In this document: piece by piece, positions 6,349-14,564 of the stretch | How the letters are laid out: the number at the start of each line of letters is the position of its first letter | How positions within the stretch are numbered: the first letter of the stretch is position 1 | Translations under genes and position numbers: made by a program | The notes under the pieces: generated by a model | Told to the model about the DNA's origin: nothing | The model's input: the letters and a program-made list of their open reading frames with translations, nothing else | Database searches by the model: none | DNA from: Clostridia bacterium | Lineage (GTDB): Bacteria > Bacillota > Clostridia > Christensenellales > Aristaeellaceae | DNA: 32,815 nt | Assembly: GCA_030535375.1 (NCBI GenBank) | Contig: JAUNJB010000007.1 | Location: 1-32,815, forward strand | Direction: 5' to 3'

Positions 6349-9300
6349 ATGCTGAATGCTCTGCTTGTTTGCTCGCTGACGATGGCGGCGGTGACGCTTG
6401 TTTGCCTGCTGCTGACGCCGCTGCTGGAGAAGCGATACAGCTCGAGCGCGCTGTACGGCCTGTGGCTGGTGGTGCTGCTGGGATTCCTGGTGCCCTTCCG
6501 CCCGCAGATGCCAAAGACGCCGGCCGTGACGGTGGAGGTGCCGCGCACGATTTCCCAATCGATTGTGCCGCGCGCCGTGCGGCAGACAACGGTGACGGCG
6601 GCGCCCGTTCAGACGGCCGCGCTGGAGGCGCAGGGCTTCGCGCTGCCGGATATCACGCCGATGCAGGTGCTGCTCGCGCTGTATCTGGCCGGCGCCGCGG
6701 TCACGCTTGCCGTGCAGGGGGCGCGTCATCTGCGCTTTATGCGGACGGTGCGCCGCTGGCAGCGCCTGGTTGAGGATGAGGACGTGCTTGCTGCCTACGA
6801 TGATGCCGTCAGGGAGATGCACGTCCGGCACGCGCCTGCGCTCATGAGCTGCGCGGCGGTGGGAAGCCCCATGCTCGTCGGGCTTGTGCGTCCGCGCATC
6901 CTGCTGCCGGACGGCACGCGGGCGAACGCGGCACTCGATCTCGTGCTGCGCCACGAGCTCACGCATCACAGACGCCGCGACCTGCCCGTCAAGCTGCTGA
7001 TGCTTCTGGCGCGGGCGATGCACTGGTTCAATCCCGCCGTCTATGTCGCCGTGCACATGGCGGACTATGCCTGCGAGCTCTCCTGCGACGAGCGCGCCGT
7101 GCGCGGCGTCGGGCGGGACGAGCGTGCGGCGTACAGCAGCGCGATTATCGCCTGCCTGCGCGGGGGAAGCGGCGCGCGCAGCGCGCTGACCACGAGCTTT
7201 TCCGCGGACAAGAGGATGATGAAGAGGAGACTGGTTTCGATGATGGATATGCGGCTCAGAAAGCGCGGCGCGGCCTTTGCGCTCGCTGCGGCGGCGCTGA
7301 GCGTGGCGCTGGGCGCGAATCTGGTGCTGGCGGAGGCGAAGAGCGGCGTATCCTCCGGTGGCGCGCCGTCGGCGGAGAGCGTCGAATATGTGACATACGA
7401 CGAGATCAGGGCCGCGTATGCGGAGGATACGGTGGTTTCCGTGTACGCCTTTGGCAGCAACGACGGCTGGCAGATGCAGCGGGTCGATCAGGACGGCGAC
7501 GGAGCGGAGACGAAGAGCGGCTGGGACATGGAGCCCATCGGGGATTACGCATGGAGAATGAGCAGCGCCTTTGATTACGGGCAGTCGGAGGAACCGATCG
7601 CCGTCTGGATCACCTTCCCGGACGGGCGGACGGTGATCGCGGCCATGAACAACGTGCCCCGGGAAGGGGACACCATCAGGGACAACGATTTCGACGGACA
7701 TCTCTGCGTGGTTTTCCCGGCGGACGCGGCGCAGGACGCCTATGCCGCGCGGTGCATGGAGGTGCTGGAGGAGGGCTGGGCACAGACGAGCCGGCTCGCG
7801 GGGAACGCCAGCCGGTGGCATGGCCAGACGCCGATGACCGAGGACGAGATGCGCGCCGTTTTCGCGCAGAGCATGCAGAAGATGGGCACGCAGGCGTATT
7901 GGTACAGCGATGCGGACACCTTCGAGGCGTATACGGCCAGGATCGAGCGGGAGGGCGGAGAGGTCAGGGAGGATATCGTGCTTTCCACGCTGCCCGGTGA
8001 GGACGATATGCCCTATGACGAGGCGCTCGAATTCGCGTATACGCTGATTGAGGAGCAATTCGGTACGCCGCGCAGCGAGCTGGAGCAGATGGGCGTCTAT
8101 CCCTGGTTTTACAGCTATCCCTATCTGACCATGGAGCCGGAGTGGGAATTCTACATCACGCCGCGCCGCAACTGCGACATCCAAATGGATCATGACTATC
8201 CCGACGCGGGAGAATACCGCGTGAGCTTTACCGCCAGAACGCAGCAGACGCTGCTGTGCCTGTGGTATTTGAAAGAGGAGCCGGAGGGAGAGCTGCGCTG
8301 GAACGAGAGCTACCGGCTGGAGATCAATCCCGTGCGGCCGGAGGATGAGCTGCAGCTGACGGACGAGGAGATCGGGGCCGATGACGGAGAGGTGTATTAT
8401 TACGCCGGGGACGGCGATGCGGTCTATCATCTGGATCAGGCGTGCCCCGCCGCGGAGGGAAGGACCCTGGTTCCGCTTGGAATGACGCAGCTTGAGTATC
8501 TGCTGCTTCATTCGCTCAGCCCGTGCCCGGTGTGCGCGGGATCGGCGGGCCTTTCGCAGGAGGATTACGAGAGCCTGATGGCCCTGCGCTACGACGGCTA
8601 CGAGGGGATGACCGTCGCGGCGTATCAGGAGAAGGTCTGGGCGCAGACGGACACGGAGGAGTACAGAGCCATTTTGGAGCGCCTGGGACAGGATGAGTCG
8701 CTCTATGCGCTGCGGGACACGGACGAAGCGGCCGCGTTTCTGTTCTGCGAATTGGAGCCCCTGACCGCGGAAAGGTGGCAGACCAGGAGCTTTGACGGAT
8801 GGGCTCAGGCGGATTTTGGCGGGCAGAGTGCGGCGCTGGAGTATTCGCTTGAACTGACGGTGCTGGATGCGGACCGTTTGACCGTCGGGGAGTACCGCGC
8901 GGCGAGGGAGGGCGTCGCCGAGGAGATCCAGGCATTTCTAAGCGCTCAAACGAAGGAGGCGCTGGCGGACGGCACGGGCATGGAGGAGAGAATCGGCCGG
9001 GAGATGCAGAGCATCGCGCAGCGATGGGAAAGCGATGCATTGCAGATCCGCGTGGAGTACGCCTATAGGCCCATCGAGGAATCGGAGGATGCGGAGCCGG
9101 AAATGGCGCAGGAGGAGCGGCAGACCCCGCACGGCACGCAGGAGGACTATCAGTCCCTGTGGACGCTGATGACGGAGGACTATCGGCAGATGTCCGTGGC
9201 AGATTTCAACGAAAGGCTGCTTGAGTGGGCCAATGAGGACGATGAGCGCATGCAGCGGATCGATGAGGACAGCGCGAGGGGAGATTATGCCGTCGCATTA

Positions 9301-10392
9301 TCGGATGAGGAGCGCGCGTTTGTCGAGCTGACGGTGTACGCTTCCGGCTGCGAAAATGGCCGGATGGTGAGAAGCGCGTATACAGGCGTCCCGCAGGAGG
9401 ACGTGACATACAGGAGCTTCGATCTGAGCAAGGAGACGGCGGAAAACGGGCAGGGCGCCTGGTGCAGCCTGTACGGGGAATTCACATACCGCATCGAGGA
9501 TGCGCAGAGCCTGACGGTGGGACAGCGTGACCGCAGCCTTTCGGGGATGAACGAGGGAATCCTGAGGTTTTGGGAAGAGACGGAGCTTGACGCGCTTCTG
9601 AGCATGGACAAGGCGGAGCTTGTGGCCGCGCTTTGCGCAATCGCTGAGGAAAACAGCGGCGGGGGAATCACGATCGGCGTGGATATGGAGAGGATTTCCT
9701 TTGAAAGCATGGATGAGCGCGGAACGGAGGGCGAGAGGGAGACGGCGGATGAACGGGAACCGGCGGATATCCTGAGCCGAGACAGCGCGGGCGTGCGGAC
9801 GGAGCTTGCGCAGGTGAGCCTGACGGAAGACGGGCTGTCCCTGAGCGTGACCGTGGATACGGCGCTCCGGGTGTATGTCGTCGCGGAGGAGATGACGGTG
9901 AACGGAGAAAGACTGATCAGTCCCAAGCGGAACGATTTGGAATGCGCATGGGTGCATCCGCCGCTTGGCGGGGAGACGGGAACCGCCGGGTTTGAGGTGA
10001 CTGCGTCGTTTGACCGCAATGGCTTTGACATGGAGGATGAGGCGTTTCAGGCGCTGGTGAAGCGGCTCCGGGAGGAAGGGAGCGCGGAGGTCAGCGTGCG
10101 TCTGGCGATGCTGACGCCCGCAAAGGACGTGCTGCTCATCGACAGGGAGCAGGAGAACGCGGCGGTATGGCAGGCGATTGACGCGGCCGCGGCGGAGGGA
10201 TACACGCCGGTTGGCGATGAGCCGTGGGAGGTTCTGCCGGCGAGCGGCTGGGTATCCGAGCTGCTTGGAGAGGCATTTGATCCCAATCAGCCGGTCTGTC
10301 TGCCCCTTGGCGACGCGCAGGCATATGCGGATTACGCGAACATGACGGTTCTTGACCGCTTTGTATTGCGGACGGATGTGCGCATGGAGTGA
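6349..10392 (+). CDS. Giant BlaR1/MecR1-like M56 sensor protease
   Basis: This 1347-residue protein is more than twice the usual BlaR1 length of about 585. The N-terminal part has membrane helices (about 3-25, 32-50, 103-120) and the zinc protease motif HELTH at 202-206 within HELTHHRRRD, then CELSCDERAV. Another helix follows at about 306-327, and about 1000 extracytoplasmic residues come after it. I see no penicillin-binding SxxK domain. Instead there is a cysteine motif (YHLDQAC, Cys699; SPCPVC, Cys726 and Cys729) and two diverged repeats of about 190 residues starting with QEDYESL (737) and QEDYQSL (931). The C-terminus is beta-rich. It probably senses an envelope signal other than a beta-lactam and triggers cleavage of the BlaI-type repressor. 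The start at 6349 has AAAGGAGG upstream. Confidence 0.85.
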   Translation: MLNALLVCSLTMAAVTLVCLLLTPLLEKRYSSSALYGLWLVVLLGFLVPFRPQMPKTPAVTVEVPRTISQSIVPRAVRQTTVTAAPVQTAALEAQGFALPDITPMQVLLALYLAGAAVTLAVQGARHLRFMRTVRRWQRLVEDEDVLAAYDDAVREMHVRHAPALMSCAAVGSPMLVGLVRPRILLPDGTRANAALDLVLRHELTHHRRRDLPVKLLMLLARAMHWFNPAVYVAVHMADYACELSCDERAVRGVGRDERAAYSSAIIACLRGGSGARSALTTSFSADKRMMKRRLVSMMDMRLRKRGAAFALAAAALSVALGANLVLAEAKSGVSSGGAPSAESVEYVTYDEIRAAYAEDTVVSVYAFGSNDGWQMQRVDQDGDGAETKSGWDMEPIGDYAWRMSSAFDYGQSEEPIAVWITFPDGRTVIAAMNNVPREGDTIRDNDFDGHLCVVFPADAAQDAYAARCMEVLEEGWAQTSRLAGNASRWHGQTPMTEDEMRAVFAQSMQKMGTQAYWYSDADTFEAYTARIEREGGEVREDIVLSTLPGEDDMPYDEALEFAYTLIEEQFGTPRSELEQMGVYPWFYSYPYLTMEPEWEFYITPRRNCDIQMDHDYPDAGEYRVSFTARTQQTLLCLWYLKEEPEGELRWNESYRLEINPVRPEDELQLTDEEIGADDGEVYYYAGDGDAVYHLDQACPAAEGRTLVPLGMTQLEYLLLHSLSPCPVCAGSAGLSQEDYESLMALRYDGYEGMTVAAYQEKVWAQTDTEEYRAILERLGQDESLYALRDTDEAAAFLFCELEPLTAERWQTRSFDGWAQADFGGQSAALEYSLELTVLDADRLTVGEYRAAREGVAEEIQAFLSAQTKEALADGTGMEERIGREMQSIAQRWESDALQIRVEYAYRPIEESEDAEPEMAQEERQTPHGTQEDYQSLWTLMTEDYRQMSVADFNERLLEWANEDDERMQRIDEDSARGDYAVALSDEERAFVELTVYASGCENGRMVRSAYTGVPQEDVTYRSFDLSKETAENGQGAWCSLYGEFTYRIEDAQSLTVGQRDRSLSGMNEGILRFWEETELDALLSMDKAELVAALCAIAEENSGGGITIGVDMERISFESMDERGTEGERETADEREPADILSRDSAGVRTELAQVSLTEDGLSLSVTVDTALRVYVVAEEMTVNGERLISPKRNDLECAWVHPPLGGETGTAGFEVTASFDRNGFDMEDEAFQALVKRLREEGSAEVSVRLAMLTPAKDVLLIDREQENAAVWQAIDAAAAEGYTPVGDEPWEVLPASGWVSELLGEAFDPNQPVCLPLGDAQAYADYANMTVLDRFVLRTDVRME

Positions 10393-10511
10393 CGCGGATT
10401 CGCACAAAAAGCGGTTTGGCGCGCGGGGCAGACGCCGCCATGGGCGATCCGCCGATGGACCGGATGGGGAGGCGGGCAGAACCTATAAGACGGCGTTTCC
10501 GCTGGCAAGGA

Positions 10512-10540
10512 TTGACAGAAGGATGACGTGATGATATAAT
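10512..10540 (+). promoter_or_regulatory. Consensus sigma-A promoter of the ahpC operon
   Basis: TTGACA (10512-10517) and TATAAT (10535-10540) are both perfect with a 17-base spacer. The large palindrome starts at the very next base. Confidence 0.85.
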
Positions 10541-10574
10541 GTGAGCAAAGTTAGCTATATCTAACTTTGCTCAC
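10541..10574. promoter_or_regulatory. 34-base palindrome at the ahpC start site (operator candidate)
   Basis: The arms GTGAGCAAAGTTAG (10541-10554) and CTAACTTTGCTCAC (10561-10574) are perfect over 14 bp around CTATAT. Transcription should start near 10547, inside the left arm, so the full hairpin would not exist in the RNA. This argues for a protein-binding DNA site. The core does not match the PerR box, and I cannot name the regulator. A shortened RNA stem acting on stability remains possible. Confidence 0.6.
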
Positions 10575-10604
10575 ATTTTGACTTTTGTAAGGAGGTTCAT
10601 TTTC

Positions 10605-11168
10605 ATGTCTTTGATCAACAAGGAAGTCAGCGATTTCTCCGTTCAGGCGTATCAGAACGCCGCGTTCTCCACGGTGACGAAGGCGGATATTCTGGGCAAG
10701 TGGAGCGTGTTCTTCTTCTATCCTGCGGATTTCACGTTTGTGTGCCCGACGGAGCTGGAGGATCTGGCGAATAAGTACGATCAGTTCAAGGCGATCGGCT
10801 GCGAAATCTATTCCGTCTCCTGCGATACGCACTTTGTGCACAAGGCGTGGCACGATGCTTCCGATCGCATCAAGAAGATTCAGTATCCGATGCTGGCCGA
10901 CCCGACGCACGCGCTGGCAAAGGACTTCGACGTGCTGATCGAGGCCGACGGCCTTGCGGAGCGCGGCACCTTCGTGGTGAATCCGGAGGGAAAGATCGTG
11001 GCCTACGAGGTCAACGCGGGCAATGTGGGACGCAACGCGGACGAGCTGCTGCGCAAGGTGCAGGCGCTGCAGTTTGTGGCGGAGCACGGCGATCAGGTGT
11101 GCCCGGCCAAGTGGCAGCCCGGCGCGCAGACGCTGAAGCCCAGCCTGGACCTGGTGGGGCTGCTGTAA
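10605..11168 (+). CDS. ahpC: Alkyl hydroperoxide reductase C (2-Cys peroxiredoxin)
   Basis: This 187-residue typical 2-Cys peroxiredoxin, the same length as E. coli AhpC, begins MSLINKEVSDF. The peroxidatic cysteine is Cys47 in FYPADFTFVCPTE and the resolving cysteine is Cys166 in QVCPAKWQ; DTHFVHKAWH and the C-terminal PSLDLVG are also conserved. It reduces hydrogen peroxide and organic peroxides in the cytoplasm and is recycled by an AhpF-type disulfide reductase, encoded nine bases downstream. The ATG at 10605 follows AAGGAGG; an in-frame start 27 bases upstream overlaps the ribosome site and is rejected. Confidence 0.96.
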   Translation: MSLINKEVSDFSVQAYQNAAFSTVTKADILGKWSVFFFYPADFTFVCPTELEDLANKYDQFKAIGCEIYSVSCDTHFVHKAWHDASDRIKKIQYPMLADPTHALAKDFDVLIEADGLAERGTFVVNPEGKIVAYEVNAGNVGRNADELLRKVQALQFVAEHGDQVCPAKWQPGAQTLKPSLDLVGLL

Positions 11169-11177
11169 GAGGTGCCC

Positions 11178-12815
11178 ATGCAGCAGAATCTGTATGATGT
11201 GGTGATCATTGGCGGCGGCCCGGCCGGGCTGACAGCCGCCCTGTACCTTGCCCGCGCGTGCTATCGCGTGGTCGTCGTGGAAAAGGAAAAATTCGGCGGG
11301 CAGATCACCATCACATCGGAAGTGGTCAATTATCCGGGCGTCGCGAAGACCAGCGGAACCGAGCTCACGGAAACCATCCGCAAACAGGCGCAGAGCTTCG
11401 GCGCGGAATTCATTCTGGCGGAAGCGGAGGGCATTGAGCTTGACGGGGACGTGAAGACCGTGCGCACCAGCCGCGGCCCCCTGAAATGCTTTGGCGTGCT
11501 GCTGGCCACGGGCGCGCATCCGCGCCATGTGGGCTTTGTGGGCGAGGAGGAATTCAAGGGGCACGGCGTGGCCTATTGCGCCACCTGCGACGGAGAATTT
11601 TTCACAGGCAAGCGGGTGTTTGTGGTCGGAGGCGGATTTGCCGCGGCGGAGGAGGGCGTATTCCTGACAAAGTACGCCACGCAGGTCACCATCCTCATCC
11701 GGGGCGAGGATTTCAGCTGCGCCAAGGCCGTCGCGGACGCTGCGCGCAGCCATGAGAAGATCGTGGTGGTGCCCAACGTGCAGGTCGAGGAGGTCTCGGG
11801 CGAGTCCGCGCTGACGGCCATCCGATACAGGAATATCAAGACGGGTGAGGTGACGGAGTACCGCGCGCCCGAGGGCGAGAACTTCGGTGTGTTCGTCTTC
11901 GCGGGATATGAGCCGGCGACGGGCCTGCTCAAGGGGATCGCGGAGCTGAACGAGCAGGGGTATGTGCTCACCGACCGCCGGCAAAAGACGAGCGTGGACG
12001 GCCTTTACGCCGCTGGCGACGTGTGCGTGAAGAATCTGCGCCAGGTGGTCACGGCCGTGGGCGACGGCGCGACCGCCGCTACGGAGCTGGAGAAGTACGC
12101 CTCCGCGATGCAGAAGAAGACGGGCCTGCAGCCCGAACGGCCCGCCGCCGCTCAGAAGGCGCCGGACGACGGAGAAAAGGCGGCGCAGGATGACGGCCCG
12201 TTCTCCGGCGAGATCAAAGCGCAGCTGGAGGCGATCTTTTCAAGGATGGCGCAGCCGCTGATTCTGAGGCTGAGCCTTGATGACCGCCCCGTTTCCGGGG
12301 AGCTTCGGCAGTATATGACCGCGCTGGCTGCGCTCACGGATAAGCTCACCGTGGAAATCGCGCAGCCGGATGCGGACGCCGAATTGCCGTGCGTGCGCGT
12401 GCTGCGGCAGGATGGGACGCCGACGGGGCTCGCCTTCCACGGCGTGCCGGGCGGCCACGAGTTCACATCGTTCGTTCTGGGGCTGTACAACGCCGCAGGG
12501 CCGGGGCAGGCGGTTGAAGCGGATATCGTCCAGAGGATCGAAGCGCTGACGGAGCCGCTGAACATGAAGGTGCTGGTGTCGCTCTCGTGTACCATGTGCC
12601 CGGAGCTGGTCATGGCCGCGCAGAGGATCGCCTCCATCAGCGACAGGGTGTCCGCGGAGGTGTACGATGTCAACCACTTCTCCGCGCTCAGGGAGCGGTA
12701 TAAGGTGATGAGCGTGCCCTGCCTGGTCGTCAATGACGAAAGCGTATCCTTCGGCAAAAAGAACATCCGCCAGCTCGTGGAGCTGCTGGAGAAGGCGGGC
12801 GGCGCAGGCGCCTGA
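11178..12815 (+). CDS. Thioredoxin reductase fused to an AhpF-type thioredoxin-fold domain
   Basis: This 545-residue flavoprotein has a thioredoxin-reductase module (about 1-310: FAD motif GGGPAG near residue 12, redox pair CATC at Cys134/Cys137, VVGGGFAAAEE, and AAGDVC), then a charged Ala/Pro linker and a C-terminal part (about 345-545) like the double thioredoxin fold of the AhpF N-terminus, with CTMC at Cys471/Cys474 and a cis-proline SVPCLVV. Classical AhpF has these domains in the opposite order. It should pass electrons from NAD(P)H through both disulfides to AhpC, which is encoded just upstream. ATG 11178 follows GAGG by five bases; an in-frame GTG at 11172 overlaps that site. Confidence 0.9.
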   Translation: MQQNLYDVVIIGGGPAGLTAALYLARACYRVVVVEKEKFGGQITITSEVVNYPGVAKTSGTELTETIRKQAQSFGAEFILAEAEGIELDGDVKTVRTSRGPLKCFGVLLATGAHPRHVGFVGEEEFKGHGVAYCATCDGEFFTGKRVFVVGGGFAAAEEGVFLTKYATQVTILIRGEDFSCAKAVADAARSHEKIVVVPNVQVEEVSGESALTAIRYRNIKTGEVTEYRAPEGENFGVFVFAGYEPATGLLKGIAELNEQGYVLTDRRQKTSVDGLYAAGDVCVKNLRQVVTAVGDGATAATELEKYASAMQKKTGLQPERPAAAQKAPDDGEKAAQDDGPFSGEIKAQLEAIFSRMAQPLILRLSLDDRPVSGELRQYMTALAALTDKLTVEIAQPDADAELPCVRVLRQDGTPTGLAFHGVPGGHEFTSFVLGLYNAAGPGQAVEADIVQRIEALTEPLNMKVLVSLSCTMCPELVMAAQRIASISDRVSAEVYDVNHFSALRERYKVMSVPCLVVNDESVSFGKKNIRQLVELLEKAGGAGA

Positions 12816-12875
12816 TTCCGTATTCGTTTAACATCTGCGCACAGATGAGGCGGCACAGGCAAGCCGCATATGCAC

Positions 12876-12920
12876 ACCGCCCTCTGCGGAAGACAAATCC
12901 CGTCTTTCGCAGAGGGCGGT
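12876..12920. terminator. Strong hairpin between convergent ahp and aro operons
   Basis: Arms of 19 bases (12876-12894 and 12902-12920) pair with only one G-U wobble around a 7-base loop. The hairpin ends eight bases from the aroK stop and follows the reductase gene, so it can serve both strands. The T-tracts are poor on both sides, which makes Rho-independent release uncertain; protection of 3' ends is an alternative. Confidence 0.6.
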
Positions 12921-12928
12921 TGATGTGT

Positions 12929-13441
12929 TTACAGCAGGGCCTGGATTTCCGGCAGCTGCGCCAGCTTTGCCACGGAGCGCGGAGCGGGCAGCCTGTTGTC
13001 AAATTCGATGTGTGCGGCGCGGCGGTAGAGCGCTTCCCTGGCTAAGAACAGCGTGCGCATGCGCTCGGCCTTGTCGCCCGCGAGGTTGGGGCGCGTGTCC
13101 TGGCGGACGTCGGCGATCATGTCCTCAAGCGGGCGGTTGAGCCAGATGACCAGACCGTGCCCGCGCATGAGCGCGATATTTTCCTCGCGCGTGACGATGC
13201 CGCCGCCCGTGGCGACGACCTGCGCGGGGCCCGCGCAGGCCCGGCGCAGCGCGGCCGTCTCGCACAGGCGGAAGCCGCCGTCGCCTGCATCCGCAAAGAT
13301 ATCGGGGATGCTGCGCCCCTCAAAGGAAACGATGTCCTCGTCCAGATCGAGGAAGCCGCAGCGCAGCTGCGCGGCGAGCCTGCGGCCGACGGTACTCTTG
13401 CCGCAGCCCATCATGCCGATGAGAAAGATGGTCTTACGCAT
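12929..13441 (-). CDS. aroK: Shikimate kinase
   Basis: This 170-residue P-loop kinase phosphorylates shikimate with ATP, the fifth step to chorismate. The Walker A motif is GMMGCGKST (residues 9-17); the substrate-binding DLDEDI and the glycine motif ATGGGIV are present, as is the lid arginine region DTRPNLAG. The ATG at 13441 lies inside the end of pheA (8-base overlap) with AAGGAG seven bases upstream; an upstream in-frame start would lie deeper in pheA and has no ribosome site. It is the last gene of the aromatic operon, followed by a strong hairpin. Confidence 0.95.
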   Translation of the reverse strand: MRKTIFLIGMMGCGKSTVGRRLAAQLRCGFLDLDEDIVSFEGRSIPDIFADAGDGGFRLCETAALRRACAGPAQVVATGGGIVTREENIALMRGHGLVIWLNRPLEDMIADVRQDTRPNLAGDKAERMRTLFLAREALYRRAAHIEFDNRLPAPRSVAKLAQLPEIQALL

Positions 13442-14546
13442 GCTCCTGCTCCTTGGCCGCGCGGTAGGCGCCCAGCAGGCGGCAGTTCTCACAGTCCGAG
13501 GCGAGGGACTCCATCAGCACGCGCAGGTTGTCCTCGGCGACATTGCCGGTCAGATCGATGTAGAAGCAGTATTCCCAGTTGCAATCGTGTAGCGGGCGGG
13601 ATTCGATATGCGTCAGGTTCATGCCCATCGCCACGAAGCTGGAGAGCGCGCGCATCAGCGTGCCGCGTTCATGGCGGAGGGTGAAGGTGATGGTCGCCTT
13701 GTCCGGGATGCCGATGGGCGTGGGCGAGGCGCTGACCACGAAAAAGCGCGTGTGGTTGCCGTCGAAGGAATGGATATCCGGTGCGAGCACGTCAAGACCG
13801 TAGTGCCTGGCGGCCAGGCGGGAGGCGATGGCGGCGTTGCGCTTGTCCCCCAGCTCGGCGACGTGCTTGGCGGCGATGGCCGTGTTGAAGTACGGCGTGG
13901 TCACCCAGTCGGGATGCCGGCCGAGAAACACGGGGCACTGGGCGAAGCCCTGTTCGTGGCTGAGGACGGTGGTGATATCCTCGAGCGTTGCGCCCGGCAC
14001 GCCGAGCAGGCAGTGCTCCACGCGCACCAGCTGCTCGCCGACGATGTGGCAGCTGTATTTGCCCATCAGATCGTAGACGGTGTTGATGGAGCCGGAGGAG
14101 GAGTTTTCCACCGGAACGACGCCGTATTTGACCGTGCCCGAGGCGACGGCGGCGAAGACCTCCTCAAACGTCTTGAAATTCACCCGTTCACAGTTCTCGC
14201 CGAAGAAGCCGACGACGGCGCTTTCGCCGAATGCGCCCGGCACGCCGCTGTAGGCGATGTGCGTGGTCTCGCTGCGGGAATCGAGGAAACGGCCCTGTTC
14301 CTCCCGGGACAGGCGGATCAGCTCGCGGAAGAAGGCCATCGCGGGCTGCGCGAGGATCTCCTCCTCGACCTGCTGCGCGCGGCTGAGGAGCACGGCCTGC
14401 TCGCGGGCCGCGTCGAGGATGTCGAGATGATTGGCCTGCTTGTAGAGCGCGACGTCGCGCGATACGCGCATGCGGGCTTCGAAGAGCTTGACCAGCTGCG
14501 CGTCGATCTCGTCGATCTCGGCGCGGCACTGCTTGATGTCTTTCAT
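13434..14546 (-). CDS. pheA: Bifunctional chorismate mutase / prephenate dehydratase
   Basis: This 370-residue P-protein makes phenylpyruvate for phenylalanine. Residues 1-90 are an AroQ-type helical chorismate mutase (RAEIDEIDAQLVKLFEARM). About 95-275 are prephenate dehydratase (AYSGVPGAFGESA, VVPVENSSSGS, and the catalytic NHTRFFVV). About 285-365 are an ACT domain with the allosteric ESRP motif, so Phe feedback inhibition is expected. GGAGG lies five bases before the ATG. The gene sits 18 bases after aroC and overlaps aroK. Confidence 0.95.
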   Translation of the reverse strand: MKDIKQCRAEIDEIDAQLVKLFEARMRVSRDVALYKQANHLDILDAAREQAVLLSRAQQVEEEILAQPAMAFFRELIRLSREEQGRFLDSRSETTHIAYSGVPGAFGESAVVGFFGENCERVNFKTFEEVFAAVASGTVKYGVVPVENSSSGSINTVYDLMGKYSCHIVGEQLVRVEHCLLGVPGATLEDITTVLSHEQGFAQCPVFLGRHPDWVTTPYFNTAIAAKHVAELGDKRNAAIASRLAARHYGLDVLAPDIHSFDGNHTRFFVVSASPTPIGIPDKATITFTLRHERGTLMRALSSFVAMGMNLTHIESRPLHDCNWEYCFYIDLTGNVAEDNLRVLMESLASDCENCRLLGAYRAAKEQEHA

Positions 14547-14564
14547 GGGGGCCTCCTGCTGTCT

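Noticed and set aside
6307..8511. Very long antisense open frame across the sensor protease gene
   Set aside because: It mirrors the codon bias of the GC-rich gene on the other strand and has His/Arg-rich, low-complexity translation without domain motifs.
6349..10392. Annotation as a true beta-lactam sensor BlaR1
   Set aside because: The extracytoplasmic part shows no penicillin-binding motif, and no beta-lactamase gene is nearby; only the protease half supports the family.
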